Shown: one piece after another, positions 22,045 to 32,605 of the stretch
Layout: each line of letters starts with the position of its first letter
Position numbering within the stretch: position 1 is the first letter of the stretch
Assembly (NCBI GenBank): GCA_029204225.1
Contig: CM055115.1
Coordinates: 10,284,361-10,348,360 of the forward strand
Reading direction: 5' to 3'
Length of the DNA stretch: 64,000 bases
DNA from: Diphasiastrum complanatum
Lineage: Eukaryota; Streptophyta; Lycopodiopsida; Lycopodiales; Lycopodiaceae
The notes under the pieces: generated by a model
What the model was told of the DNA's origin: nothing
Seen by the model: only the letters and a program-made list of their open reading frames with translations
Databases searched by the model: none
Translations under genes and position numbers: made by a program

Positions 22045-25000
22045 TATTTCTTCAGTCTAGACCCGTTAGTACGTGTAGGTAATAGTTCTTCTTCAAGTGA
22101 TTGAAATTGCACAGAACCTTTGTCAAACACCTCTATGACTTTATAAGGTCCACGCCATCACATATGGAGTTTTCCAAGGAACTTTTGATGGCGACTGTCA
22201 TATATCAGCACATGATCATCAGATTTAAGATCACATTTTTTTATATGACTGTCATATTTCTTCTTTCTTTGTTTCTGGATTTCCTCCGTTAGTTTTTGTG
22301 AAGTCTCTCAAGCTTCAGCTAGTTCTTCAATATTAGTCAACCTTTCGTTTATACATTCTGCATCTGTTCGTTGAGCTTGAATACGAAAGGTTTTCACCTC
22401 AAATTCAATTGGAAAAATAGGATGCATACCATATGTAAGAAAATATGGTGTCTATTTCGTCGTGATTTTCTGTGTGTTGCGATAAGCCCAAAGAACTGAT
22501 GGTAGTTTCTGATCCCAATCTGTTGGATGTGCAATAGTGATTTTAGTCTGGATCTTACATAAGATTCCATTAGTTCTTTCTGTCAACTCGTTTGCTTTTG
22601 GATTATACGGTGTAGTTTTTCTGTGTTTGATCAGGAAATAAGCTGTCAGCAACCATATAGTGTCATTTAAAAAATATGTACCTCGATCACTTACAAGTTC
22701 GAGTGGACAACCATATCTTGTGATTATACTTTTGAATAAGAATGTCATGACAGTTTTTGCATCGTTTCGTTTCGTCGCCTCTGCTTCAACATTCTTGGTA
22801 GCATAATCCGTTGCAACTAGAATATAATGACATTTTGTATGCCGGGTAACAGGTTTGATTGGACCGACAAATTCAATCTCCCACTTCTTGAATGGTGCAA
22901 GAGGCAGGATCGGTGTCAACGACCAATTCATTGCTTTTGTAGGCTTACCATATCTCTGGCATGGATCACATGAACGAATAAAATTTGATACATCCTTGAA
23001 CATTGTTGGCCACCAATACTTGACAGTCAATATCTTATTAACTGTATTCTTCAAAGCAAAATGTCCACTAGTATCTTCTGAGTGTAAGGCTTTAACGACC
23101 TTTTTAATGTCTTCAGTTTTGAGACATCTTCGTAGTTGATGGTCAGCACCAAGCTTGTACAGAACGTTGTTAATAATTGTATAAGGTGCTACCTTATATT
23201 GAAAACCTGTCTTTTGCTCCAAATTGTAATCATTCGGATATATCTGATCCTTAAGATAAATAATAATATCAGAATATAGCGAATTTGTAGATGAAATCTC
23301 GAATAAATGTTCGTCTGGAAAATCATCATTGATAGGGTCTTCGGTTTTTTCGGTGCTGAGTCGCGATAGATAATCAACATTCGTATGATATTTTTCTTGA
23401 CGAAGCTCTACTTGATAAGTAAATTCCTGCAGAAGTAGAATCCATCGAGCAATTCGTCCTAATAGATCTGGTTTATTTACAAGATACTTAAGAGCATAAT
23501 GATCCACATGAAAAATAAATGCATATCCCAGCAAATAATGTCGAAATTTTTTAATAGTGAAAATCATGCCAAGTGCTTCCCTTTCTGTAGCCGAATAATT
23601 TTTCTCTGATGCACTGAGCTATCGAATCGCATAGTAGATGGGATGATCCTTCTTCTGGTCGTCCTTCTGGCTTAGACAGACGCCAATAGCAAATGCAAAA
23701 ACATCCACATAACTGTGAAATAAAATAGCCCAGTTGGGTGGTCTCAGAATAGGAGCATTAATCAACATGTGCTTAAGATCTGCGAATGCTTTCTTCTGTT
23801 CATTTGTCCACAAGTATTCCACTTGTTTCTTCAGTAGGTGTGTAAGAGAGGCAGCAATAGAAGCATGATTTTAAATAAATCTCCTATAATAGCCAACATG
23901 TCCTAAGAAAGCTCTTAGTTCACGTAAATTGGTTGGTATCCGGAGATTCTTTATAAGCTCAACTTTATCTTTGTCGACTTCTATTTCTCTGTTAGATATT
24001 CTGTGTCCAAGCAATATTCCTTCTTTCATACCAAAAAAACATTTCTCTGGATGAAGAGATAAACAAGTATCTTGACACCGTTGCAATGTTAATTTCAGCT
24101 TCTGTAGGATACACAGAAATCATCAATAAATATTTCGAGAAAAGTTCTCAGGAAGGTAGCATAAATTAACATCATTATTTGCTGAAAAGTCGCTGGAGCG
24201 TTACAAAGACCAAAGGGCATTTTGTTGTAGGCATAAGTGCCCCAATCTGTAGTGAATGTGGTCTGTGAACGATCCTCCTTTCGCACTCCTTATATCCAGA
24301 AAAGCCGTCACAGAAACTGTAACGCTCTTGAAGAGCAACTTGATCTAGGATGGAATCAGTGAAAGGCAGAGGATGATGGTCCTTCCTTGTGACAGCATTG
24401 AGTTTGCAAAAATCCTAGCATATTCGTATTTTGCCAGTCTTCTTCTTTGGGATGACAACAATGGGTGAAACCCATTCACTACTTAAGACGAGATAGATTA
24501 TACCTGCCTTAAGGTGCTTGTTAAGTTCGTTCTTAACCATAAGAGAGAATTTAGAATTGAGACGATACTATATCTGTCGAATAGGTACAGCATCTTCCTT
24601 AAGGTCAATTCAATGCTCTCCAAATTCTGTTGGTATACCCTTCGAATCGTCGAGCGACCAGACAAAAACATCTTGATACTCCTTCAATAGTTCAGTGAAT
24701 TCCACTAACTCCGATTCTCCAAGTGACTTTGAAACATGCACAAATCTGCTAGGTGCAAGTTCAATCTGTTTAGTAGAATCTAGTAAAATGATACCTTCTT
24801 TCATATTGTCCTTGGTATGGCCATGAATTTTGCACATGGTTGACTCCACAGATGTTTTCTTGTCGTCAACCTGGTTCCTGTTACCAAGTTCGTGTTCAGA
24901 TTCGTCAGACTAATCGTCAGACTCTTTCGAGTTCGTGTCTGAACGTTAATTTCTTCATACAAAACATCCGCTTCAACGTCGCAGACATCGAAGAATTCTT

Positions 25001-25313
25001 CGTCATCAGCATTCTCATAACATTCAAAGTACTACACTTCAATATCAGATTCATTGGAAAAAATATTCAAGGCATACGAAGATTCTTCTGATGTAAAGCT
25101 GGTGTCCGACAAAGGAGTTTCACCTTCATATTTGTCACGACTGTAGGTTATGATTTGTTCTGCTGGCTTACCTCGGTTATTGGTCTCACTAGTCTGAAAT
25201 CTCAGCTCTCTGGATTTCCAATGTATACTTGCGTTTGATTGATAAAGCCAAGGTTGTCCATTCAGCACTGAATAGGATGACAAACCGAGTGGTTTTATAA
25301 CAATGAAATTCAT
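22045..25313 (-). pseudogene. Ty3/gypsy pol: protease tail, RT, RNase H, integrase (fullest copy)
   Basis: Minus strand, in order: end of protease (25313-25032; VLNGQPWLYQSNASIHW), acidic linker (24849-24610; EYQDVFVWSLDD), RT (24290-23871; MPFGLCNAPATFQ, FIDDFC in place of YVDD, LGHVGYYRRF), RNase H (23822-23450; ERE equivalents lost to frameshift, DHYALKYLVNKP), integrase (23450-22452 open; HFALKNTVNKI, CDPCQ, CPLELVSDRG, TPYNPKANELTER), and the C-terminal region to 22045 (WRGPYKVIEVFDKGSV). Gag and the catalytic part of protease are absent: upstream is the promoter region of the H3-ULP gene. Long runs are open but several frameshifts are present. Confidence 0.85.
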
Positions 25314-25579
25314 TGTGAATGGCTTTTACACATGTGGAGGAGTTACCAAGGAACACGTGTCAATGTATGATTGGGTAGAATTAATATGCCATACAGACAA
25401 TGATTGATCTAACATCTGTCACGTGCGAGAATGACAAGTGTCGAAAAGGGATTTGTGCACATGTCCCAACCCACGTGGCCTCATAATGAGGTTATCATTG
25501 TCAGTACGGACATTCCACGTGGACGTGTCAAATGACGACATGTGTCTTCCATCGTCTTTTCACACGTGCAAAAATTTTG
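25314..25579 (+). promoter_or_regulatory. Cluster of five CACGTG G-boxes upstream of the H3-ULP gene, copy E
   Basis: The palindrome CACGTG occurs at 25354, 25420, 25472, 25516 and 25563, at intervals of 66, 52, 44 and 47 bp. The last lies 12 bp before a TATA box. CACGTG is the core site of plant bZIP and bHLH factors (light, ABA and PIF-type control). Five in 215 bp is far above chance in AT-rich sequence. They lie between the gypsy pol (-) and the H3-ULP gene (+). Copy A has lost the whole region. Confidence 0.65.
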
Positions 25580-25589
25580 TATATATAAG
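25580..25589 (+). promoter_or_regulatory. TATA box of the H3-ULP gene, copy E
   Basis: TATATATAAG, immediately downstream of the fifth G-box. Transcription would start near 25612, about 190-260 bp before the first H3-like codons. Short repeated motifs (CAATATCGCT, CTCAAGC) follow in the leader. Confidence 0.6.
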
Positions 25590-25611
25590 TCCTCGGAATT
25601 TTCATTTTTTT

Positions 25612-27823
25612 TCGCAAAATTTTCATTTGTAACTTCCAATATCGCTCTCAAGCACGCCCTTAAATCAATTAATCGTCCGCCTTCTCACAGTGCACTCGAG
25701 GCCGATACCGGTGTCAGTCCAATATCGCTTTTGAGCGCGCATCTCATTTCTTAAAATATTCTTTGTATATGTTGCGCTCAAAACTAATATTCAGTTCTGG
25801 TATCGATCTCAAGCGCCCTCTTCTCGTGTTTCCCCTAGTTCTGGCCGTAGATGTGGTAGGAAGCAGGTCTGGCTGAGGGAGATTAGAAAACTCCAGAGTT
25901 GAACTGTTGATCCCTAGAGCTCCTTTCGGCCAATCTGTAAGGAATGTCACTCTGTCACTTGGGCTAGATGTTCGTTTTGCCGTGATAGCCATGCAGGCCT
26001 TATAGGCTGTTGCAGAAGATTTTTTGTCCCAGTTTTTTGAGGATACTTGTCTTTTGGCAGTGCTTGCTAAGCGTGTCACCATCATGCCAAAAGATTTCGT
26101 CATTCTCAGAAGACTTCGGGACGGTTATTATGGTTTGCATGTTGGTAACGCTAGCACCTCCAGAGACCTACCTCTGGATAGAACCAATTTGCCGACTACT
26201 TCTAGGAGGAAGAGGAAGCAGCCTATCCCCAAGAAGGCTGGATCTCGAAGGCCAACTGCTTCTCTTCCTCCTACAGTTATCCCGACCAAGAGACCCCGTA
26301 TCGTCTTGAGCTCTGAGTTAGATGCTGGAGAATCTGATTCAGATCAAGAACCATCACCCCTTCCTCCTCCTGTTATTCATCCAACTCCTCAGCAGGTTTC
26401 TTCACCAAAAGTGTTGATTACCCAAGAGGAGCTCGACAAAATAATAGAGAAATATGTAAATTTTGTATCTATTTCTTTTTCTGCTCCTGTACATAATCTT
26501 TTTGTAAGAATTTCATACGATCCTGCCCAAGTATATTTTGATTCTGACCATTATAACTAATATGAGGCCTACCTAGCTAATAAAATTGATCTTCTTAGCA
26601 AATTTTTTGATTTTTTTTTTCATATTCAAGTAAAAGCTTTAGATTAGGTCCAAATTTTGTGTTGAGCTGAAAGATAAAACTTCAAAAATTTTAGATGTAA
26701 TAGTAGAAGCCGGAGGATCTTTTTTGCAGAATAGTATTAGTTTTGATTCTCATGGTATAGTTTTTGTTGTTATTCCTTTTTTCATAGGAGCGATAAAGGC
26801 AAAAGAAGCCAATTTTGAGAAGGCTGTGTATTTTATTGAATGCAGTGCTGTGGCAAAATTTTATTTGATTCCATATGAAAATAAGTAAGGATTGCTCTTT
26901 TGTTTTTGTTGCTTTAATCTGGATTGTTGCATGCGACATTGTTTTAATAAATAAGGATTGCTTTCATAAGTATGGATTTATCGATATTCGTATTTTGGTT
27001 GTTGCAGTCGGCATTGGAGCTTGAACATTCTTTCTTTAAAGATAAATAATGTAAAATTAAACTCAGTTGCAAATACACAGAGAGGATTTGATTCTCTAGT
27101 TCATGATGTCATTCGACAACGGCAACCTCAGTTGGAGAGATAACCATTAGATCTCTCAAGGTATATTCAATTTATCTCTAATATGCATGTATTCCATTTT
27201 TAGTTCAAATCTATCATCATAGCATAAATAGATAATCTACCATAACATTACTAATTTTCATTCTATATATGCAGCGTGTATAGCAAAAGGACGCTTTTAG
27301 TTGTGCATGGTTTGTCATGTACAATACGAAGCTATTTTTTGAGTGGTATAATTTACAAGTGGATGTAGATATTTAAAAGGTAATATTCCGTAGTTCCTTT
27401 CATTCTGATTCATATTTCTTTTTTATCATTGTTTGTAATTTGCTGATTCTCGTGTTTTGTGATGACAGTTCACTCTTGAGCCATATACTCCTGACGATGT
27501 ATATAGATTTCGGCAAGCGTTGATCAGAACCTATGCCGAGAACGGTGTAAGCATTGCACCTGAGATCGAGGGCCCTCAAAAGCAAGTTGCTCCTGCCTTA
27601 ACAGCCTTTCAGGTTGTCTGAGGATGCAAATCTTATTATATATGATAAAAAATATATAGAAGTCCTTCCTAATACAGAGGAAAGCTATATTATAGCAGAG
27701 AGTCCTCTTGGCTTAAAAGGCATTGAGGCCCTTCCCGAAACAGAGGAAGGCAAGATTATAGGAGCTGTTCCTTTATCAGTTCCTAATACTGGTAAAGAAA
27801 ATATAAAAAATTTGATTGAATAG
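25612..27823 (+). pseudogene. Histone-H3-like / Ulp1-like protease fusion gene, copy E
   Basis: Parts in order: an H3-type alphaN helix at 25870-25896 (WLREIRKLQ) after a basic stretch; a histone fold at 25905-26125 (ELLIPRAPFGQSVRN; DVRFAVIAMQAL; FFEDT; AKRVTIMPKD; RRLRD), colinear with H3 and without extra loop residues; a linker with SRRKRKQ, TKRPR, acidic and Pro-rich patches; and a Ulp1/C48-like domain. In the latter, IPYENNRHW gives the catalytic His at 27012, QKDAFSC gives Gln 27284 and Cys 27302 at the usual spacing, and the Asp position is Asn (27060). Introns: 26885-27007, 27161-27274, 27380-27468. The last exon ends with two similar ~22-residue repeats (IEVLPNTEES / IEALPETEEG). 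Frameshifts and TAG/TAA codons make it a pseudogene. No in-frame ATG is clear. Confidence 0.75.
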
Positions 27824-28026
27824 ATATCTGTTTGTAAATAGAGATACATATAAAAAAAAAAAAGATACAATCATTTTACATGTAAACAACCCGTTTATGG
27901 GTTTCTTTTATTGATATGAATATAGATTCTTACAATCAAGTTGTGTCCATAGTGTAATACTGGAATGCAATTTTCTATATTGATAAAAAGACATGATGAT
28001 TGGCATGTATTTGCTGATAGTGAATC
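27824..28026. other. Convergent spacer between the H3-ULP gene and ORF2
   Basis: About 200 bp between the two convergent stops, with an A run (27853-27863) and AT-rich sequence. It probably holds both 3' ends. No gene is seen. Confidence 0.5.
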
Positions 28027-29168
28027 TCAATGTTCTTCCATAAGTTGGATTGTTTCGCCAATATCTCTGCATTTGGTCTCGAGCTCATGTCTTTTACGTA
28101 CCTGCATAAAACTAATACAAAGTGAGTTACAATTAGTATAGAGATTGTATTAGAAAGTTTTGATTGAAACTATTCATAAAAGATCGAGTGTTTACAGTTA
28201 CTTACGAGTTTACCATTGAAAATGAATTTGAAGTCTGAAAGTAAATCATCTTGTAGGAGCAATAGTTCCCGCTTGATGTAATTTAGACTCCAATCTTCTT
28301 CCATCTCAACACACGTCAAAACGACATCATTGTATATAATATCAATATTTTTTTGTTTTGAATGGCCACTGGCTTCCAAGTCTTGATCAAGTAGCACCCA
28401 TTTACCTTTATTTTTTTTTCATCTTTGATAATGGAAGCATAAGCTCAACATATGTTTTTCAATTTGATAACAGAAGCACATGGAAGATATTTTAATTTTG
28501 CATTCTATTTCTCCATCTGATCTCTTGTCCCAGCCTTCATCCATAAGTTCAGATAATAAACTATCTGATAAATTTTTGCATACAAACATCGATGGGGTTT
28601 TGTGTACATTGACACTTGAAAAGAAATCCACACATATATTCAAGAAAATAAACCAACTCAGTATGACTGTTTTTGAGCTTGTGCTCATTTTTAATAAATT
28701 TTTTACATCATTATATATCTTGCAACAAAATGATTTTGAAACGATAGCATCTGGTGCAATCCATTCATCACTTTCAAAACTAGGTAATGGAATTGGTACT
28801 ATTTGTCCAAAATTTCCTTTTGTATCAAGAATGTACATTGATTCATAAAAAAAAATCCCACTATCAACTATATCTTTTGTAGTTCTACCTCGATATTGTA
28901 GCTGTCCAATATCAGTGTGAATAACTGTTAGCCGATTTTTTGACATGATAAATCGGGCTAAACTAGAGAAGAAATGACATGCTATTTCATCAAATATGCT
29001 ACTTACTTGTGACCGGCAAAATTTTTGGCCCGTATAGCCATAGCCGAAGGGGTCCCAGTCCACCCAAAATGGACTACCGAGAGGCTTGATAACTAAATCA
29101 GCCTTAGAAATGGCTGTGTAATTTCTGTTTTGATCCATGATCTTGCCGAATTTTCGGTGGATTGCCAA
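28027..29168 (-). pseudogene. ORF2 of the H3-ULP element, copy E (unknown family, two exons, one stop)
   Basis: Exons 29168-28206 (321 codons) and 28101-28027 (24 codons and stop), with the same GTAAGT..TGCAG intron as copy A and identical lengths. The only lesion is a TGA at about 28425, a few codons from where copy A is still open; copy A's own stop reads as a Lys codon here. Thus each copy is intact where the other is broken. Differences between copies are few and scattered (for example SGIS/SGIF, ALDAT/APDAI). I recognise no family. See copy A for visible features. Confidence 0.65.
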
Positions 29169-30183
29169 TGTAACCGAATTTCATATTAATATAATATGAT
29201 CTTTGAGACTTTTTTTCAGGTTCTCCTTTCATCCAGCCTATGTGGAAATCAGAGACTGGCCATTATTTTCGAGCACCTGGATATTTGGAAAATGTCAAGA
29301 ATTTTTGACAAAGACCAACATTCTTCTCCAACTGATCTTTTTGGACCAAAAACGTCAATTAAAAGCCGAATGAGAAATACCATCACCAAAAAATTGGGCA
29401 CTACAAGTATCAAATATCACACTAGGGCAATGGGCCATGGGACCAAAATGGGCAAAACCTTCAGACTTGTCCGAATTTAAAAGGATGCTGACAGAATTTG
29501 AAATACCGGGCATAAGACCTTGACTCATGTTAACAAATGGGACATTTCTATTGGATGAGAACATTGACGCACATGGGCCATGTACTTTGGTCATGGGTGC
29601 CCATTGGCCCTATCCACACTCTTCAATGCTATTTAAGAGTCCACATGGCACAAATCCAAAAAAGTCTACATGAACCCTTGAAAATGAAATGTTGAATGGG
29701 CAAAGGGTAGGATGAAATGAAAAATCGAAAGGTTGGGCCATCATCCGTTGATAGATATACATGCATGGCCAGCCTCACGCAAACAGAACCAGATCGAGAA
29801 CCAGCTCTGTTTTTTCATATCATTATGCTTTCATGTTTGTTATATCGAATAGCCTTGCAGAGGTGCGATGGTGATATTCCCTCTTTACATAATTTGTTGA
29901 GGGTGATGGTGACCAACTTTCCTTTCGGCTCTGCGATGGTGATATTCCCTCTTTACATACTTTGTTGAGGGTGATGGTGACCAACTTTCCTTTCGGCTCT
30001 GCGATGGTGATATTCCCTCTTTACATAATTTGTTGAGGGTGATGGTGACCAACTTTCCTTTCATGAGAGCCGAAAGGATCGTGCAACTGATCGTTGTGTT
30101 TGATAATTTCTTGAGTTGATCTGACAAAATCACTGTCACAGAGCCAACACATATCAAAGATGGAGAGTGTGGTAGATTTCAAT
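29169..30183 (+). pseudogene. Spacer and ORF3 5' portion, copy E
   Basis: The divergent spacer (29169-29716) and the first ORF3 stretch (29717 onward; MASLTQTEP equivalent). The coding stretch is disrupted by a threefold 68-bp repeat, and the copy ends at 30183, where minus-strand copia integrase begins. Differs from copy A at the end: copy A continues into MERYVAEGIS, this one does not. Confidence 0.5.
29865..30062 (+). repeat. 68-bp tandem repeat, three units
   Basis: Units start at 29865, 29933 and 30001, each opening with GCGATGGTGATATTCCC and closing with CCTTTCGGCTCT (the third runs into the normal sequence instead). Copies A, B and D have one unit. It is a recent local triplication; units differ by about one base. 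Confidence 0.9.
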
Positions 30184-30189
30184 ACATAT

Positions 30190-30660
30190 ACATTGAGCAT
30201 CCAAATGTCCGAACATGTGCTAGATTTGGCTTCGACTTTCACCATATCTCATGAGGAGTTTTATCGGGTATTCGAGAGTTTAGAATACAATTATGAAGAT
30301 AATTTGATGTAGCCACTGCTTTTGCCCACAACTGTTTTGGTGCCTTCGCATGAGCCATCATCCACCTTGCAACTTCCATCAGTGTACAATTTCTTCGTTC
30401 AGCTATTCCATTGTGTTGAGGTGTGTAAGATGCAGCTTTTGTATGCATAATACCTTGATCAGTACAGTAAGCCTTAAATTCGTTGGAAATGTACTCATCT
30501 CCACGATCTGTGCGAATCTACTTCAGCTTATTGCTTGCAACCCAATTTGTATACTCAACGAATTTCTCGAAAGCTTCAGATTTAGTACAAATAAAGTATA
30601 CCACAACGAACTTGCTGATTTGAATTGCTTTATAAAATGAGTAATCATTAACAATTATAT
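30190..30660 (-). pseudogene. Copia integrase core fragment
   Basis: Minus strand: FEKFVEYTNWV, IRTDRGDEYISNEF, ASYTPQHNGIAERRN (the D and E of the integrase triad), then LWAKAVATSNYLHN and RIPDKTPHEIW. One stop lies just before IRTD. The zinc region and the rest of pol are missing. Belongs to a copia family different from copia-1/2. Confidence 0.85.
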
Positions 30661-31305
30661 GAATTAATTTTCTAGGAAGTGCAGAAGCGCACTAAATATC
30701 GTTACATGTGGACGTAATACAAAATATTGTTCATACCAGTTCTATTGTGGCAGGATGTTACAAACCCTTATGTCAAGTGATTTTGGGTAGGATTGTATGA
30801 TAATTTTTATAATGGGTACTTGGAAAATGCTATGTATACCCGATTTCATTATAGTTTAGCAACTATATTAACTGTAGCACATAAGTTGCGATTATATTAT
30901 GGGTTGTGTGCATTTCTTGCGGTCTTACGATGACGTTGTTACGGTCCCTTCAGTTCAGAACAGATATGATGGTGAACGGCTGATTGATTACATCCATACA
31001 AAGTGATGAGACCAAGGTCTAGTCAGAGTAGTATGAATTTTGGCAGTAGTCGGATTTGAAGGAACCTGCAGTATTGGCATGGGTGGTTTTATAGGGGAAA
31101 ATGAAGATAAACAATTCCGACGGGATTGAAATCTAAACATGAAGTTCTATGTTTTTTGTGGCGGAATATTTTTATGAAACTGAGCAAAGTTTCAAGGCAC
31201 ACAATGACGTACATTATAGTACCAATCAAAGACAGGCCAAGTTTAAACCTTGGCTGGTCGGAGAATGTCGGAATTTTGAAACCTTATACACAGTGATAGT
31301 GAAAT
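30661..31305 (+). other. No firm gene; upstream part of the repeated ORF region
   Basis: AT-rich sequence with short frames only (31149-31334 is the longest). Some may be decayed upstream coding of the ORF at 31306, but the other copies of that ORF do not confirm it. Confidence 0.3.
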
Positions 31306-31695
31306 ATGTGGATGATTCATATCCACTATTATGAAGCATATATTGTTGTTGGGAGGAGGATTTTCAGTAGTGAGTACACACCAATCACCATTGAATGGCT
31401 GAACAAACTAATGCTGACAAAGCAAACACCACGATTGGTATCAGGCATCATAGATGATTATCAGAATCGCTTACTGAAGCCATTGCGGTATAGATTGACC
31501 ACCCCCTCACCAAAACCAAGGGTTTGGACATCACCACCTATGACGGCGAGATACAAATCAATTACGATCGATGCACAGGGCAGAGGTGAATCTGTGACTT
31601 ATTGTTCAAGAATGCATACATCAAGTGAAAGTGAGAGTGAACACAATAGCAAAGACGTACAAAAGAGGAAGCGACAGAAGAAAGCTGGGAGATGA
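31306..31695 (+). pseudogene. Repeated ORF of unknown family, copy 1 (C-terminal part)
   Basis: An open run carrying TPITIEWLNKLMLTKQTPR, LLKPLRYRLTTPSPKP, ITIDAQGRGES, an acidic SSESESEHNSKD patch and a basic tail (KRKRQKKAGR). The same block is found at 44205-44665 and 45982-46440 on the other strand, so it belongs to a repeat. No family is recognised. The tail looks like a nuclear localisation signal. Its position upstream of LTR-like sequence suggests the last ORF of a retroelement. Confidence 0.5.
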
Positions 31696-31699
31696 ACTC

Positions 31700-32480
31700 G
31701 GTTTTTCCCGCCAGAAAATATGTGTTAGGCCTTTTTTGCCATAACTATGGACATTGTAAATATGTGGTTGTTAATGTAAGTGTAGGATTGTTGGTTATGT
31801 AATTGGAGTTTTATTTACATAAAGATGTAATTATGTTGTAAGGTCTTGATGTTAGGAGACGTCATGGTAGGACATTTATGAAGTTAAAGTTGATAGGTTA
31901 GTTAACGTTTAGTCATATTCAGGAGGGACCCGAACAGTTCGTAAGTGACCACAAGGTCATCAATTGTGGTTTCCATGCGGTCTCTATACAAAGCTGAACC
32001 GACCACTTGCGGTCATTATGAAGGGTTGCGATACTAAATTGTAGTATCCTCACAAAAATATAAATAGGACATTTGGAGCCAGATTGGGGGCTTCTGGATT
32101 TTAGACTATTTAGGCAGTAGTGTTCAAAAGACTAAGGGTGAGAGCCAAGCGTTTTAAATGTTCAGTACTCCAGATTCTATATTGTACTGCAAGCAGCAAG
32201 ATGAATTTTCTTACCTAAGACCTCTTAGCAGTGGCAATGTTGACTCTGTTTGCTGTTTAGTTTGTAATTTTAGGTGTTTGGAAATGTTGACTATGTTTGC
32301 TAGTCAGCCTATAACTTTAGGTGTTTTGCACTCGACTATGGAATGCAATTGAGCAGTGTTATTCCTTGTATCTACATATTCTTGTGATGGTTAGTTCTGG
32401 GTTCTATAATAGCGATGTTCTATTAATTGGTTGTTCTGTACTATTGCAATGGACTACGGTGGTACTAATCTTGGCTTAAG
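31700..32480 (+). repeat. LTR-like noncoding sequence following the repeated ORF
   Basis: About 780 bp with no gene, with a TATA box TATAAATAG at 32059-32067. It is repeated in inverse orientation at 43650-44204 and 45180-45980 next to the same ORF. The internal promoter and position after a C-terminal ORF fit an LTR, but borders cannot be set. Confidence 0.5.
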
Positions 32481-32489
32481 AGCCTATAG

Positions 32490-32605
32490 TGACTAGATTT
32501 TGCAGGTGACAAAGTGGATAGGAAATCAACAATTGCTTTTGCCACCCTTCTATGTGACGGAGTAGTATCATGGCTTTCCAAAAAGCAAGATACCATCTCC
32601 TTATC
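32490..32605 (+). pseudogene. Copia RNase H, left half (host of nested element)
   Basis: RNase H motif DRKSTIAFATLLCDGVVSW and SKKQDTISL, interrupted at 32605 by the gag-only copia element and continued at 35669. The target duplication is TTATC on each side. Confidence 0.8.

Noticed and set aside
25870-26125. Centromeric histone CENH3
   Set aside because: The fold has no longer loop 1, as CENH3 usually has, and the N-terminal tail is not recognisable. It is H3-like only.
25612-29168. Insertion of a giant virus (histone and protease genes occur in such viruses)
   Set aside because: Introns with normal plant borders, close linkage to gypsy pol and five partial copies fit a transposable element better. 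No viral core gene such as a major capsid protein, packaging ATPase or polymerase was seen.
29865-30062. CRISPR-like array
   Set aside because: Three perfect 68-bp tandem units with no spacers, in a plant genome.
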